A DNA stretch of 64,000 nt from Lentisphaeria bacterium UBA4640. Lineage in GTDB: Bacteria > Verrucomicrobiota > Lentisphaeria > Victivallales > UBA1829. The notes under the pieces are model-generated. The model was not told the DNA's origin. It was given only the letters and a program-made list of their open reading frames with translations, and searched no databases. Position 1 is the first letter of the stretch, and the number at the start of each line of letters is the position of its first letter. Location: NCBI GenBank assembly GCA_002405835.1, contig DHMO01000026.1, positions 5,800 to 69,799 on the forward strand, written 5' to 3'. Below, piece after piece: positions 42,847 through 52,700 of this stretch. The position numbers were made by a program, and so were the translations under genes.

Positions 42847-44360
42847 AAAAACTGATTGCATTCTTCCTTCTCACAGCGACCATGCTGTCTCTCTATGCAG
42901 ACGCCGAAAGAATCAGTATGATTATTGGTTCAACGAAAAGCATCCAGACCCCCTTTGTTATTGAGTCATTCCGGATAATCCCCGGTAAATCTGACAAGAT
43001 AAAAGTTGAAGCTGGAGAGTCCCAGCTCCGGATCGTCGGCTGTGCGGTCGGAGAAGTCACTCTTGTGGTATCCGGCGGCGGTATGCAGAAAGATTACATC
43101 GTCACTGTAAAATCAAATCTGGCCAAAACGCTCAAGAAGCTTCGTACAGACTTGGATTCTCTCACTGAACTCGATATTTCCATCAATGAGGACCAGATAG
43201 CCATTCGAGGAACTGTAACAAACCCTGACCATTGGAAGCACCTGATGAAAGTTTTACCGAACTATTCAAGTCAGTGTGTGAATTTTGCCGTGTTCAAACC
43301 TTCTGCAGAAACCGTTCTTAATCTGAAAAAACTGCTTCAGGAAGCAGGCTTCCAATTTTGTGAACCGGGACAAAAAGCTGCTGTCGGTCAGCTCTCCATG
43401 CAAATTTCCTCTGATGCTGTTGTGCTGACCGGAGAACTTTACAGCCAAAAAGACTTGGATAAAGTTATGCAGCTTCTTGCTACACAACCGTGGCTGGATA
43501 TTGGCGGACAAGGCGATTCATCCAAAGGACGAGTTCGCTGTATGACCAGCCTGAGTGTTGTCGAAACCTTGCTACAAGTCGATATTGTCTACGCAGGAAT
43601 CGTGCTGGACAATTCCGATGCTCTGGGTTCCAATTCAACACCGACATTGAGCGGGAGCTTTGGAATTATCTATGATCTCGTCAGCGGTCGCGGAACAGGA
43701 AAAACCGCACAATTCGGCGGCAACATGGATGCAACCGTCGGCTTCTTAACCTCCAATGGAGTAACCAGAACCTACAACGCAGGACATGTCACATTTGCCA
43801 ACAATGACCCCAAAGGAGGCTCTCTCCATACAGGAAACACCGTGTATGTCAAAGTCAACGGATTGGAAAACGGCAGTCTTCAGAATATCAAATATGGTTT
43901 GGAAATCAAGGTTACCGGAGGATTGGTTTCACCGAATCGGGCGAAACTGACCCTGGATCTCAAGAATTCTTCACTTGTCAGTGCAAGTGAAGACTCCTAT
44001 AATCTTCAGGAAGACACAACTTCACAGACAGTGTTTTGCGACCTGGACAAGACTGTCGTAATCGCCGGCTCCAAGAAGATTTCCCAGGCAACCAAGAATT
44101 CCGGGCTCCCGATTCTCCGAAGCACCCCTGTTCTGAAATGGTTCGTCTCCAACGATGTTGACAACCAGTCAGAAATCAGCCTTTTGATTCTTGCATGCCC
44201 ACGGCTGGTCAAAGCCAATCCGGATGTCCAGATAGAAATTCCATTGGATCAACAGACAGCACCGACTTATCGCGACTCCAAACGCAACAACAGAGAGCGA
44301 ATGGAAGAAAACAAGCGTCATCGCGGTTCGCTCGGCTGGCTCGGCTGGTTCAACTGGTAA
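42843..44360 (+). CDS. cpaC: Tad pilus secretin CpaC/RcpA
   Basis: A 505-residue outer-membrane secretin precursor with a signal peptide (residues 1-19). The early part has a pilus/BON-like ring domain (KLRTDLDSLTELDISINE, then IRGTVTNPDHWKHL). The C-terminal half is the secretin core, ending with the family motif PVLKWFVSNDVDNQSEISLL and a lysine-arginine-rich tail after the pore. It forms the multimeric channel through which the Flp pilus passes. The start overlaps the cpaB stop, and the next gene follows after 14 bp. Confidence 0.87.
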   Translation: MKKLIAFFLLTATMLSLYADAERISMIIGSTKSIQTPFVIESFRIIPGKSDKIKVEAGESQLRIVGCAVGEVTLVVSGGGMQKDYIVTVKSNLAKTLKKLRTDLDSLTELDISINEDQIAIRGTVTNPDHWKHLMKVLPNYSSQCVNFAVFKPSAETVLNLKKLLQEAGFQFCEPGQKAAVGQLSMQISSDAVVLTGELYSQKDLDKVMQLLATQPWLDIGGQGDSSKGRVRCMTSLSVVETLLQVDIVYAGIVLDNSDALGSNSTPTLSGSFGIIYDLVSGRGTGKTAQFGGNMDATVGFLTSNGVTRTYNAGHVTFANNDPKGGSLHTGNTVYVKVNGLENGSLQNIKYGLEIKVTGGLVSPNRAKLTLDLKNSSLVSASEDSYNLQEDTTSQTVFCDLDKTVVIAGSKKISQATKNSGLPILRSTPVLKWFVSNDVDNQSEISLLILACPRLVKANPDVQIEIPLDQQTAPTYRDSKRNNRERMEENKRHRGSLGWLGWFNW

Positions 44361-44374
44361 AAGGAGATGCCAAA

Positions 44375-46057
44375 ATGCCGGGTATGAAGAAATTTGTTGT
44401 TTTTTCCGCCAACGGGGAGGTGTTCACGTCGAAACCCCTCCCTGCCGGAGATTTCAGTATGACAATCGGGCGTCATGCAGACTGCGATATCGTCTTGACA
44501 GGGAATGGAGTGTCGCGCAGACATGCTCGACTGGTTTCCGCCAATGGAACATTTTTCATTGAAGATTTGAACAGCTCCGGAGGGACAAAACTGAATGACA
44601 AAAACATTACAGTTATGACTCCTCTCGAATTGTCTGATGTTGTACAAATTTCTGATTACCGTCTTTCATTAAAGGCCGGAGCCCCTGTACAGGAACAAAC
44701 GCCTGCTCAACCTCCGGTTCGTACAGAAGAAGCACCAAGGGATTTCAAAAATGAGTTCAAAGATGCAACTCTCCTCTATGAACCGGAAATCATGTTATTG
44801 ACCCGCTCTGTTCACGAAGATATTCTGGAAAAGCTGAATCTCTCCGACAATGCCCGTAAAGAGCTGAACAAAACGGAAATGCGAGCAAAAGTTGAAGCGG
44901 CATTGGAACGCACTCTGAAAGAACGGCGCCATGAAATACCAAACCGGATTCCGCTTTCACTGTTCCGTCAGGCTCTGTTGGATGAACTAGTCGGCTTCGG
45001 ACCTCTTTCCCCGCTGTTGCGCTCGCATGGAATCTCTGAAATCATGGTCAACGGTCCCAACGTTGTTTTCGTAGAAAGCAAGGGAAAACTGTTTGACAGC
45101 GGTATCCACTTTTTCAATGAACAGCATCTGCAATCCATTATTCAGCGTATCGTGGAACCTTTGGGACGCCATATTGACGACGCCAGCCCCATGGTTGATG
45201 CCCGCCTTCCGGATGGCTCACGCGTGAATGCAGTCATTCCGCCGCTTTCCCTCCGTGGTGCAGCTCTCACAATAAGAAAATTCGCAGAGAAAAAACTGAC
45301 TACAGATGATTTGATTGCATTTGGCAGTATGACAAAAGAGATGGCCTCCTTCCTTCAGGAAGCGGTGCGTGTAAGGAAAAATATCCTGGTATCCGGTGGA
45401 ACAGGATCTGGAAAAACAACTCTGCTGAATGTTCTTTCTCTTTTCATTCCTGAAGGAGAGCGTGTAATTACCGTGGAAGATTCAGCAGAACTAAAATTGA
45501 CTCATCCGAATCTGGTCAGTTTGGAAGCCCGTCCCGCCAATATTGAAGGAAAAGGAAGAGTTTCCATCCGGGATTTGGTAATCAACACACTGCGCATGCG
45601 CCCAGACCGCATTATCGTTGGCGAATGCCGTGGCGCCGAAGCATTGGATATGCTTCAGGCAATGAATACCGGGCATGACGGATCTCTGACAACGGCGCAC
45701 GCAAATAACCCGCGTGATGTTCTGACTCGTTTGGAAAATATGGTAATGATGGCTGGATTTGAATTGCCCTCTACAGCAATCCGGGAACAGATTGCTTCCG
45801 CGATTGATCTGATTGTCCAGCAAACTCGCCTCGCGGATGGTTCCAGAAAAATTGTCAAGATCACAGAAATTACCGGACGGGAAGGCAACCAGATTCTGAT
45901 GCAGGATATCTTCAGTTTTGAACAAACCGGACTGGATGAACACGGGCGGGTTCAGGGGTTTCATACAGCTACCGGCAATATTCCGGTATTCATTGACGAA
46001 CTCCGCAAGAGCGGTCGTCTGAATTTGGATATGAGCGTATTTGTTCCTAAAATGTAA
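44375..46057 (+). CDS. cpaF: FHA-domain fused Tad ATPase CpaF/TadA
   Basis: A 560-residue fusion. Residues about 28-100 form an FHA phosphothreonine-binding domain (TIGRHADCDIV, GVSRRHARLV, NSSGGTKLND). Residues about 190-555 form the type II secretion ATPase: Walker A VSGGTGSGKTTLL near 339-349, the Asp box VITVEDSAELKL, and the Walker B/His box RIIVGECRGAEALDML with DGSLTTAHANN. The start at 44375 is chosen for AAAAGGAG; the frame upstream overlaps the secretin gene and is a shadow. An FHA domain on the extension motor is unusual and suggests control by threonine phosphorylation, consistent with the kinase and phosphatase at the end of this locus. Confidence 0.9.
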   Translation: MPGMKKFVVFSANGEVFTSKPLPAGDFSMTIGRHADCDIVLTGNGVSRRHARLVSANGTFFIEDLNSSGGTKLNDKNITVMTPLELSDVVQISDYRLSLKAGAPVQEQTPAQPPVRTEEAPRDFKNEFKDATLLYEPEIMLLTRSVHEDILEKLNLSDNARKELNKTEMRAKVEAALERTLKERRHEIPNRIPLSLFRQALLDELVGFGPLSPLLRSHGISEIMVNGPNVVFVESKGKLFDSGIHFFNEQHLQSIIQRIVEPLGRHIDDASPMVDARLPDGSRVNAVIPPLSLRGAALTIRKFAEKKLTTDDLIAFGSMTKEMASFLQEAVRVRKNILVSGGTGSGKTTLLNVLSLFIPEGERVITVEDSAELKLTHPNLVSLEARPANIEGKGRVSIRDLVINTLRMRPDRIIVGECRGAEALDMLQAMNTGHDGSLTTAHANNPRDVLTRLENMVMMAGFELPSTAIREQIASAIDLIVQQTRLADGSRKIVKITEITGREGNQILMQDIFSFEQTGLDEHGRVQGFHTATGNIPVFIDELRKSGRLNLDMSVFVPKM

Positions 46058-46066
46058 GGAGGTAAA

Positions 46067-46930
46067 ATGAACGCACTCAATACTTTTCTGATATTTGCGG
46101 CAACTGGAATGTTCTGTTTTCTGACGATCCGGCTAATCTGCCGTTACCTGCTTGAAAAACTGGAATTCCGAATAAGCCCTGTTTATGAAGAACTCAAACG
46201 TTTTATTTCTCCGGACCGTCTTTTGATGCTGCGGATCTTTTCAGCCCTTATCACGGCATGTGCAGCATTTCTTGTTCAACTTGCCGGCGGAGTTGAGAAA
46301 ATGGCTATTGCTCTTCCTGTCTCATGCGGATTTGCAATAGCAGCATGGATTCTTGTTCTGCGTTACTATCAATGGAAATTGGCAAAGCGAAAAGAAGCGT
46401 TTGAAACAAAAATTTTAGATTTTACAATGGCTCTGACAAACAGCATGAAATCCGGTCTTGCCCTGGGACAAGCGGTGGAAGCTGTCTCCCGGCGAATTGG
46501 CGGACCAATGCAGGAAGAACTTGTAATTCTGCTCAGGGAACACCGCCTTGGCGTTGACCTTCCCGAAGCGTTTGAACGCATGTACAAAAGGATGCCCTGC
46601 GAAGATATGCATCTTCTCGTAACAACAATAACCTTGACAACCCGCTCCGGAGGAAGTCTCGTCGAAGTTCTTAATGAAATGGTTGATACCATCAGAGCCA
46701 GAACAGAATTTCAGGAACGTCTGAAAAACATGACAGCACAGGGACGTTTTGAAGCCATCTCTATTTCAGCGGCTCCACTTGCGGCGTTCATCCTGCTTTA
46801 CTGCATTGATCCGGTTCTGATGAAACCTCTTGTAACCACCGGCTCCGGCTGGCTGGCCGTCGGGGTTGCCTCCATTCTTGTCTCTATCGGTTATTCCATT
46901 CTGAAACGAATTATCACAGTGGAGGTCTAA
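46067..46930 (+). CDS. tadB: Tad inner-membrane platform protein TadB
   Basis: A 287-residue polytopic protein with hydrophobic segments near the N-terminus (TFLIFAATGMFCFLTIRLI), around 56-105, and at the C-terminus (LAAFILLYCIDPVLM, WLAVGVASILVSIGYSI). The T2SSF core is near 120-245 (TNSMKSGLALGQAVEAVSRR). With TadC it forms the membrane platform driven by CpaF. AAGGAGG precedes it, 9 bp after cpaF. Confidence 0.9.
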   Translation: MNALNTFLIFAATGMFCFLTIRLICRYLLEKLEFRISPVYEELKRFISPDRLLMLRIFSALITACAAFLVQLAGGVEKMAIALPVSCGFAIAAWILVLRYYQWKLAKRKEAFETKILDFTMALTNSMKSGLALGQAVEAVSRRIGGPMQEELVILLREHRLGVDLPEAFERMYKRMPCEDMHLLVTTITLTTRSGGSLVEVLNEMVDTIRARTEFQERLKNMTAQGRFEAISISAAPLAAFILLYCIDPVLMKPLVTTGSGWLAVGVASILVSIGYSILKRIITVEV

Positions 46931-46931
46931 A

Positions 46932-47840
46932 ATGTCTAAAGACAACAATTTCCTAATCTACGCAGTAATTTTTCTGCTCGTGTTCGGGCCGTATCTCTTC
47001 CTCTCCTTTTTCCTGAACAAACCCAAAATGCAATTCAGGGATTTGGAGAACAGAAATCTGCCGCCGTTCTTCCGAAGACTTTGGGGAATCCTGTCCTGCT
47101 TCACGGAAAACCTCGGCAAACTTTCGAAAAAATTACAGCCGGGAAGAGCAAAAAAACTTCGGAACAAGCTTCTTGTTGCCAATATTAAAATGGATGTGGA
47201 ATATATTTTTGCTGCGGAAATTCTGACAGGAATGACTGCAGCTGTTTTTGGCACCCTCTTTACGCTGATGGTATCCTCCAATGGAGGAATTGTCATTGGA
47301 GCAGGGTTGCTATTTGGATTCATCGGGCTTGTTTACCCATCTATGACAATAGAAAAGCTGGCAGATGAGCGACAGACTAAAATTATGCGCACTCTTCCCT
47401 TTGCAATAGATCTGATTGCTTCTGCAATGCGCTCCGGAGTAGACTTTTCAGCGGCAATCCGATACTATGTTTCCACGGAAAGCTCCTCTTCGCCGTTATC
47501 ATTTGAATTTGGCATCATGCTCCGCCAAATTGAACTTGGAAAATCCAGAACGCAGGCCCTTGATGAGATGTCCGGACGCATTCAGCATGACGCTTTTACG
47601 GCATTTGCCGATGCCGTTATTCATGGAATTGAAATCGGAGCATCCATCGTCGAAACGATGAAAATCCAGGCGGAGGAAATGCGGAGAGTCCGGTTCAACA
47701 TTGCGGAAAGAAAAGCTGCTCGGGCCGTTTCCGCTATGATTTTCCCCATTGCCGTATTCATTATGCCGGCAATGTTTATTATCATTGGAGTTCCTGTTCT
47801 GCTTAAAGTAATGGGCAGTGGACTTGGAGGAGTCATGTGA
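46932..47840 (+). CDS. tadC: Tad inner-membrane platform protein TadC
   Basis: A 302-residue partner of TadB with the same T2SSF layout: an N-terminal helix (LIYAVIFLLVFGPYLFLSFF), central helices (TGMTAAVFGTLFTLM), the core block FAIDLIASAMRSGVDFSAAI and C-terminal helices (ARAVSAMIFPIAVFIMPAMF). It follows tadB by 1 bp with a GGAGG site. Its stop overlaps the next start by one base (TGATG). Confidence 0.9.
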   Translation: MSKDNNFLIYAVIFLLVFGPYLFLSFFLNKPKMQFRDLENRNLPPFFRRLWGILSCFTENLGKLSKKLQPGRAKKLRNKLLVANIKMDVEYIFAAEILTGMTAAVFGTLFTLMVSSNGGIVIGAGLLFGFIGLVYPSMTIEKLADERQTKIMRTLPFAIDLIASAMRSGVDFSAAIRYYVSTESSSSPLSFEFGIMLRQIELGKSRTQALDEMSGRIQHDAFTAFADAVIHGIEIGASIVETMKIQAEEMRRVRFNIAERKAARAVSAMIFPIAVFIMPAMFIIIGVPVLLKVMGSGLGGVM

Positions 47841-49402
47841 TGAAAATGCAGATCAAATTTGTTTCCGGGGAAATAAAAGATCAATGTTTCCCGCTCGAAC
47901 TCAATCAGGCGCTCTCAATCGGACGGTCTCATACCAACCGGATTGTCTTGACATCTCCGGACATTTCCGGCCGTCATGTCATTGTCCGCTTTGGCTCTGA
48001 CGACAAAATCCACATGGAAGTCTTAAGTTCCAGAATCACAAAATGCAATGGAAAAAATGCCGGTATCGGTGACACTCTTGATGTCACCGCAGGCGATACA
48101 GTCCAGATGGGAGAACATACCGCTTTTATCTTTGAGCAGGTAAACTCTGATGATGAGAAGACCGTTCTTCAAGATGAAGATGCAGAACTGAGTAAAACCG
48201 TTGTCTCTCCAAAGACAACCGCCAAGCCTGCGCAAGCGACAACCGCAACAAAAGCCAAAGCAACGCCCTTGACATCCGAAGTAGATTCAGACGATTCCTC
48301 ATCCGAAACAATTGCAATCCAGACACGTGTTGCCTCTGAAGAAGAACTGGAGGACATCAAAAACTCTTATCGGCTGAAAGCAAGGAAAAGGGTCATCCTC
48401 TGGACTGTTGCCATCGCAATGTTCCTTGGAATGAGTGTTTCTATGTACTTTCATCTGAAACCGGAAACGGAAGAGCATGTTTCCTGGCCCGTCAATGCAA
48501 ATGGCCAGCGCCTTCAGGATTACACTTTTGTACCTGTTCCGGGAATCGATAATGAAAAAAAATCATATCTTGCACTTTTTTTCCCGGCAAGCCGCTCTGC
48601 AAAGATTGAAAAGAAAAACTTCCGGACAGATGTATGGACCTATACGGGGAAAAACCGGGATGTCCTGCTGCATATTGAAACTAATTCCAAACACTCGAAC
48701 AAGAATCTTTTCATTGATCATGATGAAGCAATTCAACAATGGATGCGTAAACAGCGAACAGAAGATCCAACCCTCAGCTGGGGTGTTGACCGGGTTACAA
48801 TTTTCGTGAACCGATCCAGCGGGGCAGGAATTCCGCTCACCATGGTGTCTTATACACGCAGGCTCGGCAATGATGACTTTTTCGGGTACGCGGTCTTTCT
48901 CCGCAATGCTGCGAACACACATCAGATCATGATTGAAGTCCCGTTGCAGTATCAGTGGCGCGCAGATCAATTTCTGCGTCGCGAGCTGATCGGCATGGTC
49001 ATTATCCCCATCAATCACACCGTAGGCTTTTGGGAAGGCAGTTCCGTCTGGCGCAAAAATACCACTGTTGCTCAGGATTTGGAAGAAGCAAAAAGTTTCC
49101 TCCGCCAGGAAGCCCCCGTTTACTGGGGAAAGGTTTTCTATCGTCTGCGCAGTGCCTTGATAAAAGCGACTGCAGCCGGAGACATCAACGGCCTGAATGA
49201 AGCAAAACAGCTTCTTGCCGGACTTCGCGCTCGCCTGTCGGTCTGGTACAATGCCCAGAAACTTGCTTACCAATATGCGGAACAGAGCGGAGACAATGTC
49301 TCCATGCAGTCAATTCAAGCGACCTGCGAATCGGTTTTCTCCGCAGAATTTCAACAGGCTGATTTCCGTTATGATCTCATAAAACGCAAGGAGTGGAAAT
49401 GA
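47840..49402 (+). CDS. Membrane-anchored FHA-domain protein
   Basis: A 520-residue protein with an N-terminal cytoplasmic FHA domain (about 25-98; SIGRSHTNRIVLTS, DISGRHVIVRF), a linker with Thr/Ser acidic stretches (EKTVLQDEDAELSKTVV near 107-122), one transmembrane helix (about 185-206) and a long extracytoplasmic part with an unrecognised domain. ATG 47840 with GGAGGAG is chosen over the GTG one codon earlier. It lies between TadC and the double-FHA protein, overlapping the latter by 4 bp. It may link a phosphorylated partner inside the cell to the pilus machine outside. The linker threonines are candidate phosphosites; that is inference. Confidence 0.8.
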   Translation: MKMQIKFVSGEIKDQCFPLELNQALSIGRSHTNRIVLTSPDISGRHVIVRFGSDDKIHMEVLSSRITKCNGKNAGIGDTLDVTAGDTVQMGEHTAFIFEQVNSDDEKTVLQDEDAELSKTVVSPKTTAKPAQATTATKAKATPLTSEVDSDDSSSETIAIQTRVASEEELEDIKNSYRLKARKRVILWTVAIAMFLGMSVSMYFHLKPETEEHVSWPVNANGQRLQDYTFVPVPGIDNEKKSYLALFFPASRSAKIEKKNFRTDVWTYTGKNRDVLLHIETNSKHSNKNLFIDHDEAIQQWMRKQRTEDPTLSWGVDRVTIFVNRSSGAGIPLTMVSYTRRLGNDDFFGYAVFLRNAANTHQIMIEVPLQYQWRADQFLRRELIGMVIIPINHTVGFWEGSSVWRKNTTVAQDLEEAKSFLRQEAPVYWGKVFYRLRSALIKATAAGDINGLNEAKQLLAGLRARLSVWYNAQKLAYQYAEQSGDNVSMQSIQATCESVFSAEFQQADFRYDLIKRKEWK

Positions 49403-51795
49403 TTTTTCAGAAAAGCAATCTTGCAATCCGTCTCGAACTCAACGGGCGGATCCTGTATGAAATTACAGCAAAAGAGATGCCGGCAGAAGTCACGATCGGC
49501 CGAGCTTCCGGTTGTACTTGGGTCATCCCTGCAGAAGACCGCGGAGCAAGCGGAAAACATGCAAAACTCGTAAAAAAGGGACCAGCGGTTTTTCTGCGTG
49601 ATCTGGAAAGCAGAAACGGCGTTTTTTTCATGGAAGCAAAGATTGTTGAACGAAAGCTTTCTGCCGGAGAAATATATACAATCGGGGATTGCAAACTGAT
49701 TGTGGAACACGCTCCGGAACAACAGAAAAAACAAACTTTTGAATTCAATCGTCTGGAACAGCTTTCCGGAAGCGGAAAAGGACAAATACATTCCCTGAAA
49801 GAAGCTGTTATCAACATCGGTTCCGACGAAAGCTGTGAAATTCAAATCAAGGATCCGCTTATTTCACATCTTCATGCGGTGATAGAAAATCATCCGGACG
49901 GAACCTGCTGGATCAAAGACAACAAAAGCCGCAACGGAACAAAAGTCAATGGGACACCTCTTACGGAAGAAAACGCAGAAACCGGCCGCATGCTGAAAGA
50001 CGGCGACATTCTTTCCATCGCTTACATCGACTTCCGCTTCTGGGATAAAAACGTCGTTCATGTCCGGTCGCATCTTCTGTTGAAAATCGGAATTGTTGCG
50101 GCTACTGTCGCCATCGTTGTCGGAGGATATTTTGCAGTTCAAACGATTTTCCCATCGGCCAAAGCAATGCGTCTCAGAGCAGAGCGCCTTGCGGCAGCCT
50201 GCAATTTCAATGGAGCCCGCGAACTCCTGACAAAAGCCCTTGACGCCAGGGGTGCTGAAAATGATGCAGCACAAAGAAAAGACCTGAACCGGAAACTTAA
50301 CCTCTGGCAGAATACAGCCGCAACCTGGTACACAATCCGGAAGCACCTTGCCGACAACTCAACCCGTTCGGGAATCCGGAGAGCCAATGCGCTTTTTGCA
50401 TCACTTCTTTCTTCGGACAATGAAAACTGGACGTGGAATGCCTCTGCATCCGCCAGCGAAATGAAAAATGCCCAGGAAACGCATAATCTTCTGAGCGCAC
50501 TTCTTGCAGCAGAAGACCGCATCTCCAATTCTGAAGAAGATTTCTCCTATTTGAAATCTCTTGATGAAAAGCTCAGAAAAGCTGTCGCCGTCTGCGAAAG
50601 CACCCCCGCAGATTACCGAACAGGAGTCATTACCCGCGCCAAAGACATATCTAAAGAAATCAACGCTCTCGTTGAAGAACATAATGAACTTCAGAAAATC
50701 ATGGAACGTTACAGCACTATCGAACAAACGGATTCCATTGTCGCGGCAGTTCGTGCAATCCGTGAAAAATCCCAGAACCGTTATACGGAACGGAAAAACA
50801 ATCGTCGTTCCGCCTCACAGACAGTAGTACTTTACTGTGACGCACTGCTCGAACCGCTGGACTTGCTGAAGCGAAGCGCTGAAGAACTCAAAAAAAATAT
50901 GAATGCAGTTGCCATGTTCCAGTTCAGCAAGCAGAAACTCCGCCTTCCCCTGCCGACTCCTGCGGAGTGCATGATCTCAGCAAACCTTTCTTCCCGGCGA
51001 GCGGAAATGGAACTTCGATGTGAACAGTTCAAAAAAATCGCCGTACATCTCAAAAACTTTGAACGATTCCTTGTTCATAATGGAATCTCTCCGGAAAACC
51101 CGGATCGCGATCTTGACAACTTCTTCTCCAGTTCCACCTGGGAAAAAGTTCTTGCCTGCGACTGTCTCAATTCAAAACTGCCGGCATACTCAGCAAAGAA
51201 ACCCACATCGACATATGACCGCATGATTGGCGTCTATGCGTTCTTCGAATATTTGCGTTCCCTTGACGGAGAATTTGATACAACCATTTTTGACGAACGT
51301 TTCAAACCGGAAGTATTCCGGGCCAGGGAACTTTTTTCATCAATAGAAACCTTCAATGCATTCTGCTCGGCTGCTCCAGGCAAACCGTTTGCCGGGGAAA
51401 TCCCCCTTCTGCTCGCTGTAAACAACGGAGAAAACACATTCACACGCTACTGGAAATCAGTCTCCCGCATTCTTTCTCGACGGAATGCTCTGATTCGGGA
51501 TATGACCGCCGTTTATCAAAAAGTCCCCTCCTCCCGGCGCGGAATCCTCGCCGGAGGAATCGCTTTGGCGTTGATTCCCGGCGAAAGCTCTGCAGAATCA
51601 AAAAAACTCCGCAAATCACTGAACAAATCGTTCATCGACCTGCGGCGCAGTCTGGCAAAAAAAATAGAAAAAAACAAAGACTTGCCGCCGGAACAGGTTT
51701 TGCGGAATGAACGTGCTCTCCTGGCAGAGGGCATTCCCGGCGACCCCTTCCTCAAACAGCCGTGGACAGATCGCTTCGGAGGTGTCGGAAAATGA
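49399..51795 (+). CDS. Double-FHA membrane protein with long extracytoplasmic helical region
   Basis: A 798-residue protein. FHA domain 1 is near 31-102 (TIGRASGCTWV, RDLESRNGVFF), FHA domain 2 near 136-214 (LISHLHAVIENH, DNKSRNGTKVNG); the second lacks the usual Gly-Arg at its first turn (GSDESC). A transmembrane helix follows at 226-249. The remaining 550 residues are mostly helical and charged, with no recognised family, and would be periplasmic. ATG 49399 is preferred for AAGGAG, and ATGA overlaps the previous stop. It closes the FHA section of the tad operon, ahead of the pilin genes. Confidence 0.78.
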   Translation: MIFQKSNLAIRLELNGRILYEITAKEMPAEVTIGRASGCTWVIPAEDRGASGKHAKLVKKGPAVFLRDLESRNGVFFMEAKIVERKLSAGEIYTIGDCKLIVEHAPEQQKKQTFEFNRLEQLSGSGKGQIHSLKEAVINIGSDESCEIQIKDPLISHLHAVIENHPDGTCWIKDNKSRNGTKVNGTPLTEENAETGRMLKDGDILSIAYIDFRFWDKNVVHVRSHLLLKIGIVAATVAIVVGGYFAVQTIFPSAKAMRLRAERLAAACNFNGARELLTKALDARGAENDAAQRKDLNRKLNLWQNTAATWYTIRKHLADNSTRSGIRRANALFASLLSSDNENWTWNASASASEMKNAQETHNLLSALLAAEDRISNSEEDFSYLKSLDEKLRKAVAVCESTPADYRTGVITRAKDISKEINALVEEHNELQKIMERYSTIEQTDSIVAAVRAIREKSQNRYTERKNNRRSASQTVVLYCDALLEPLDLLKRSAEELKKNMNAVAMFQFSKQKLRLPLPTPAECMISANLSSRRAEMELRCEQFKKIAVHLKNFERFLVHNGISPENPDRDLDNFFSSSTWEKVLACDCLNSKLPAYSAKKPTSTYDRMIGVYAFFEYLRSLDGEFDTTIFDERFKPEVFRARELFSSIETFNAFCSAAPGKPFAGEIPLLLAVNNGENTFTRYWKSVSRILSRRNALIRDMTAVYQKVPSSRRGILAGGIALALIPGESSAESKKLRKSLNKSFIDLRRSLAKKIEKNKDLPPEQVLRNERALLAEGIPGDPFLKQPWTDRFGGVGK

Positions 51796-51989
51796 TCGTC
51801 AGACCGTACAAAAACGAACAAGGGTCTGTCGCTTTGGAATACGTGCTGACACTCTCCGTTGCTGTCGTCTTCCTCTGTGCCTGGTATCTTGTCTTTGAAC
51901 CGGGCAACGGTTTTACGCCCGATGTAGGAAAGCCGTTTGTCGCATATTTTCAGAGAATTCTTTGCGGAATCGCATTACCCGTACCATAA
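51792..51989 (+). CDS. Flp-type prepilin, variant 1
   Basis: A 65-residue prepilin. The cleavage site is G-SVALEY (glutamate at +5, tyrosine at +6), followed by a hydrophobic helix (VLTLSVAVVFLCAWYLVF) and a short tail. This matches the Flp motif G/XXXXEY cut by CpaA. The start overlaps the upstream stop (ATGA) and has GGAGG. An in-frame ATG at 51762 would put 10 extra residues inside the preceding gene. It is the first of five Flp-like genes in a row. Confidence 0.75.
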   Translation: MIVRPYKNEQGSVALEYVLTLSVAVVFLCAWYLVFEPGNGFTPDVGKPFVAYFQRILCGIALPVP

Positions 51990-52001
51990 CAGGAGAAAGA
52001 A

Positions 52002-52304
52002 ATGAAGAACAAACGCATATATGTTACAGAGAACATCCCCGTTAAACGAGGAAAACGAAAAGAGAGAGGCGCATGTGCTCTGGAACATATTATTATAGAT
52101 ATACTGATCTTTGCCTCAATCATTGGTCTCATTGTCACATTTTGGCAATCCTGCACAAGCATGGTGGAGCAATTGTGGAAACTGACAACAACCGAAGAAG
52201 TTCAAAAAATCTCCCAGCCCCAAAGCGGGAAAGCTGAAAAGGACAAAAAACAGGAAACGGAAACTCTGAAAGAGAAAAAACAGGAAGCTGAAAAGGAACA
52301 TTGA
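52002..52304 (+). CDS. Flp-type prepilin, variant 2 (ALEH)
   Basis: A 100-residue prepilin-like protein with a longer basic leader (to about residue 23) and the site G-ACALEH, followed by a hydrophobic helix (IIIDILIFASIIGLIVTFW). The tyrosine usually at +6 is a histidine. The C-terminal tail is highly charged (KDKKQETETLKEKKQEAEKE). AGGAG lies 6 bases upstream of the start. It may be a minor pilin or a pilus-associated modulator. Confidence 0.7.
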   Translation: MKNKRIYVTENIPVKRGKRKERGACALEHIIIDILIFASIIGLIVTFWQSCTSMVEQLWKLTTTEEVQKISQPQSGKAEKDKKQETETLKEKKQEAEKEH

Positions 52305-52307
52305 AAA

Positions 52308-52631
52308 ATGGGAGAATGGAAGCGAACAGCAAAGGAGATTGTCTGCCATCCCCGCGGAGCAACCGCAATGGAATACATTATGATCGCTCTGCTCGTGATT
52401 TCGGCGATTCTAGGAACCGCGTTCGTTTTCAGTGAAAGTTTGCAAAACATGATGAAACATGTGGTTGGAACCGTGCATTCTGCTGATGATGCGCAAAACA
52501 CGGAAGTTCAGAATGCCCGGGCTCTCGAAAAACGGAGGCTTGCACGGGCATTGAACTCTGCTCAGAACAATGCTCAGGCAATCGCAAACTCACAAACGGA
52601 AGAATATTTCGGAGAAAACACGGGAAAATAA
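52308..52631 (+). CDS. Flp-type prepilin, variant 3
   Basis: A 107-residue prepilin with the site G-ATAMEY and a hydrophobic helix (IMIALLVISAILGTAFVF), followed by a soluble tail. It starts 3 bp after variant 2, so it is part of the same transcript. Its body resembles the next two pilins (SLQNMMKHVVGTVHSADD versus SLQSML..IIGVTQSTDN), so it is a distant paralogue. Confidence 0.8.
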   Translation: MGEWKRTAKEIVCHPRGATAMEYIMIALLVISAILGTAFVFSESLQNMMKHVVGTVHSADDAQNTEVQNARALEKRRLARALNSAQNNAQAIANSQTEEYFGENTGK

Positions 52632-52700
52632 GATTTTTTCTAGAAAATATGAGGGGTCAAATCCTACATATAAGTAGAAAAAGTTCTGAAAAGGGAAAAA

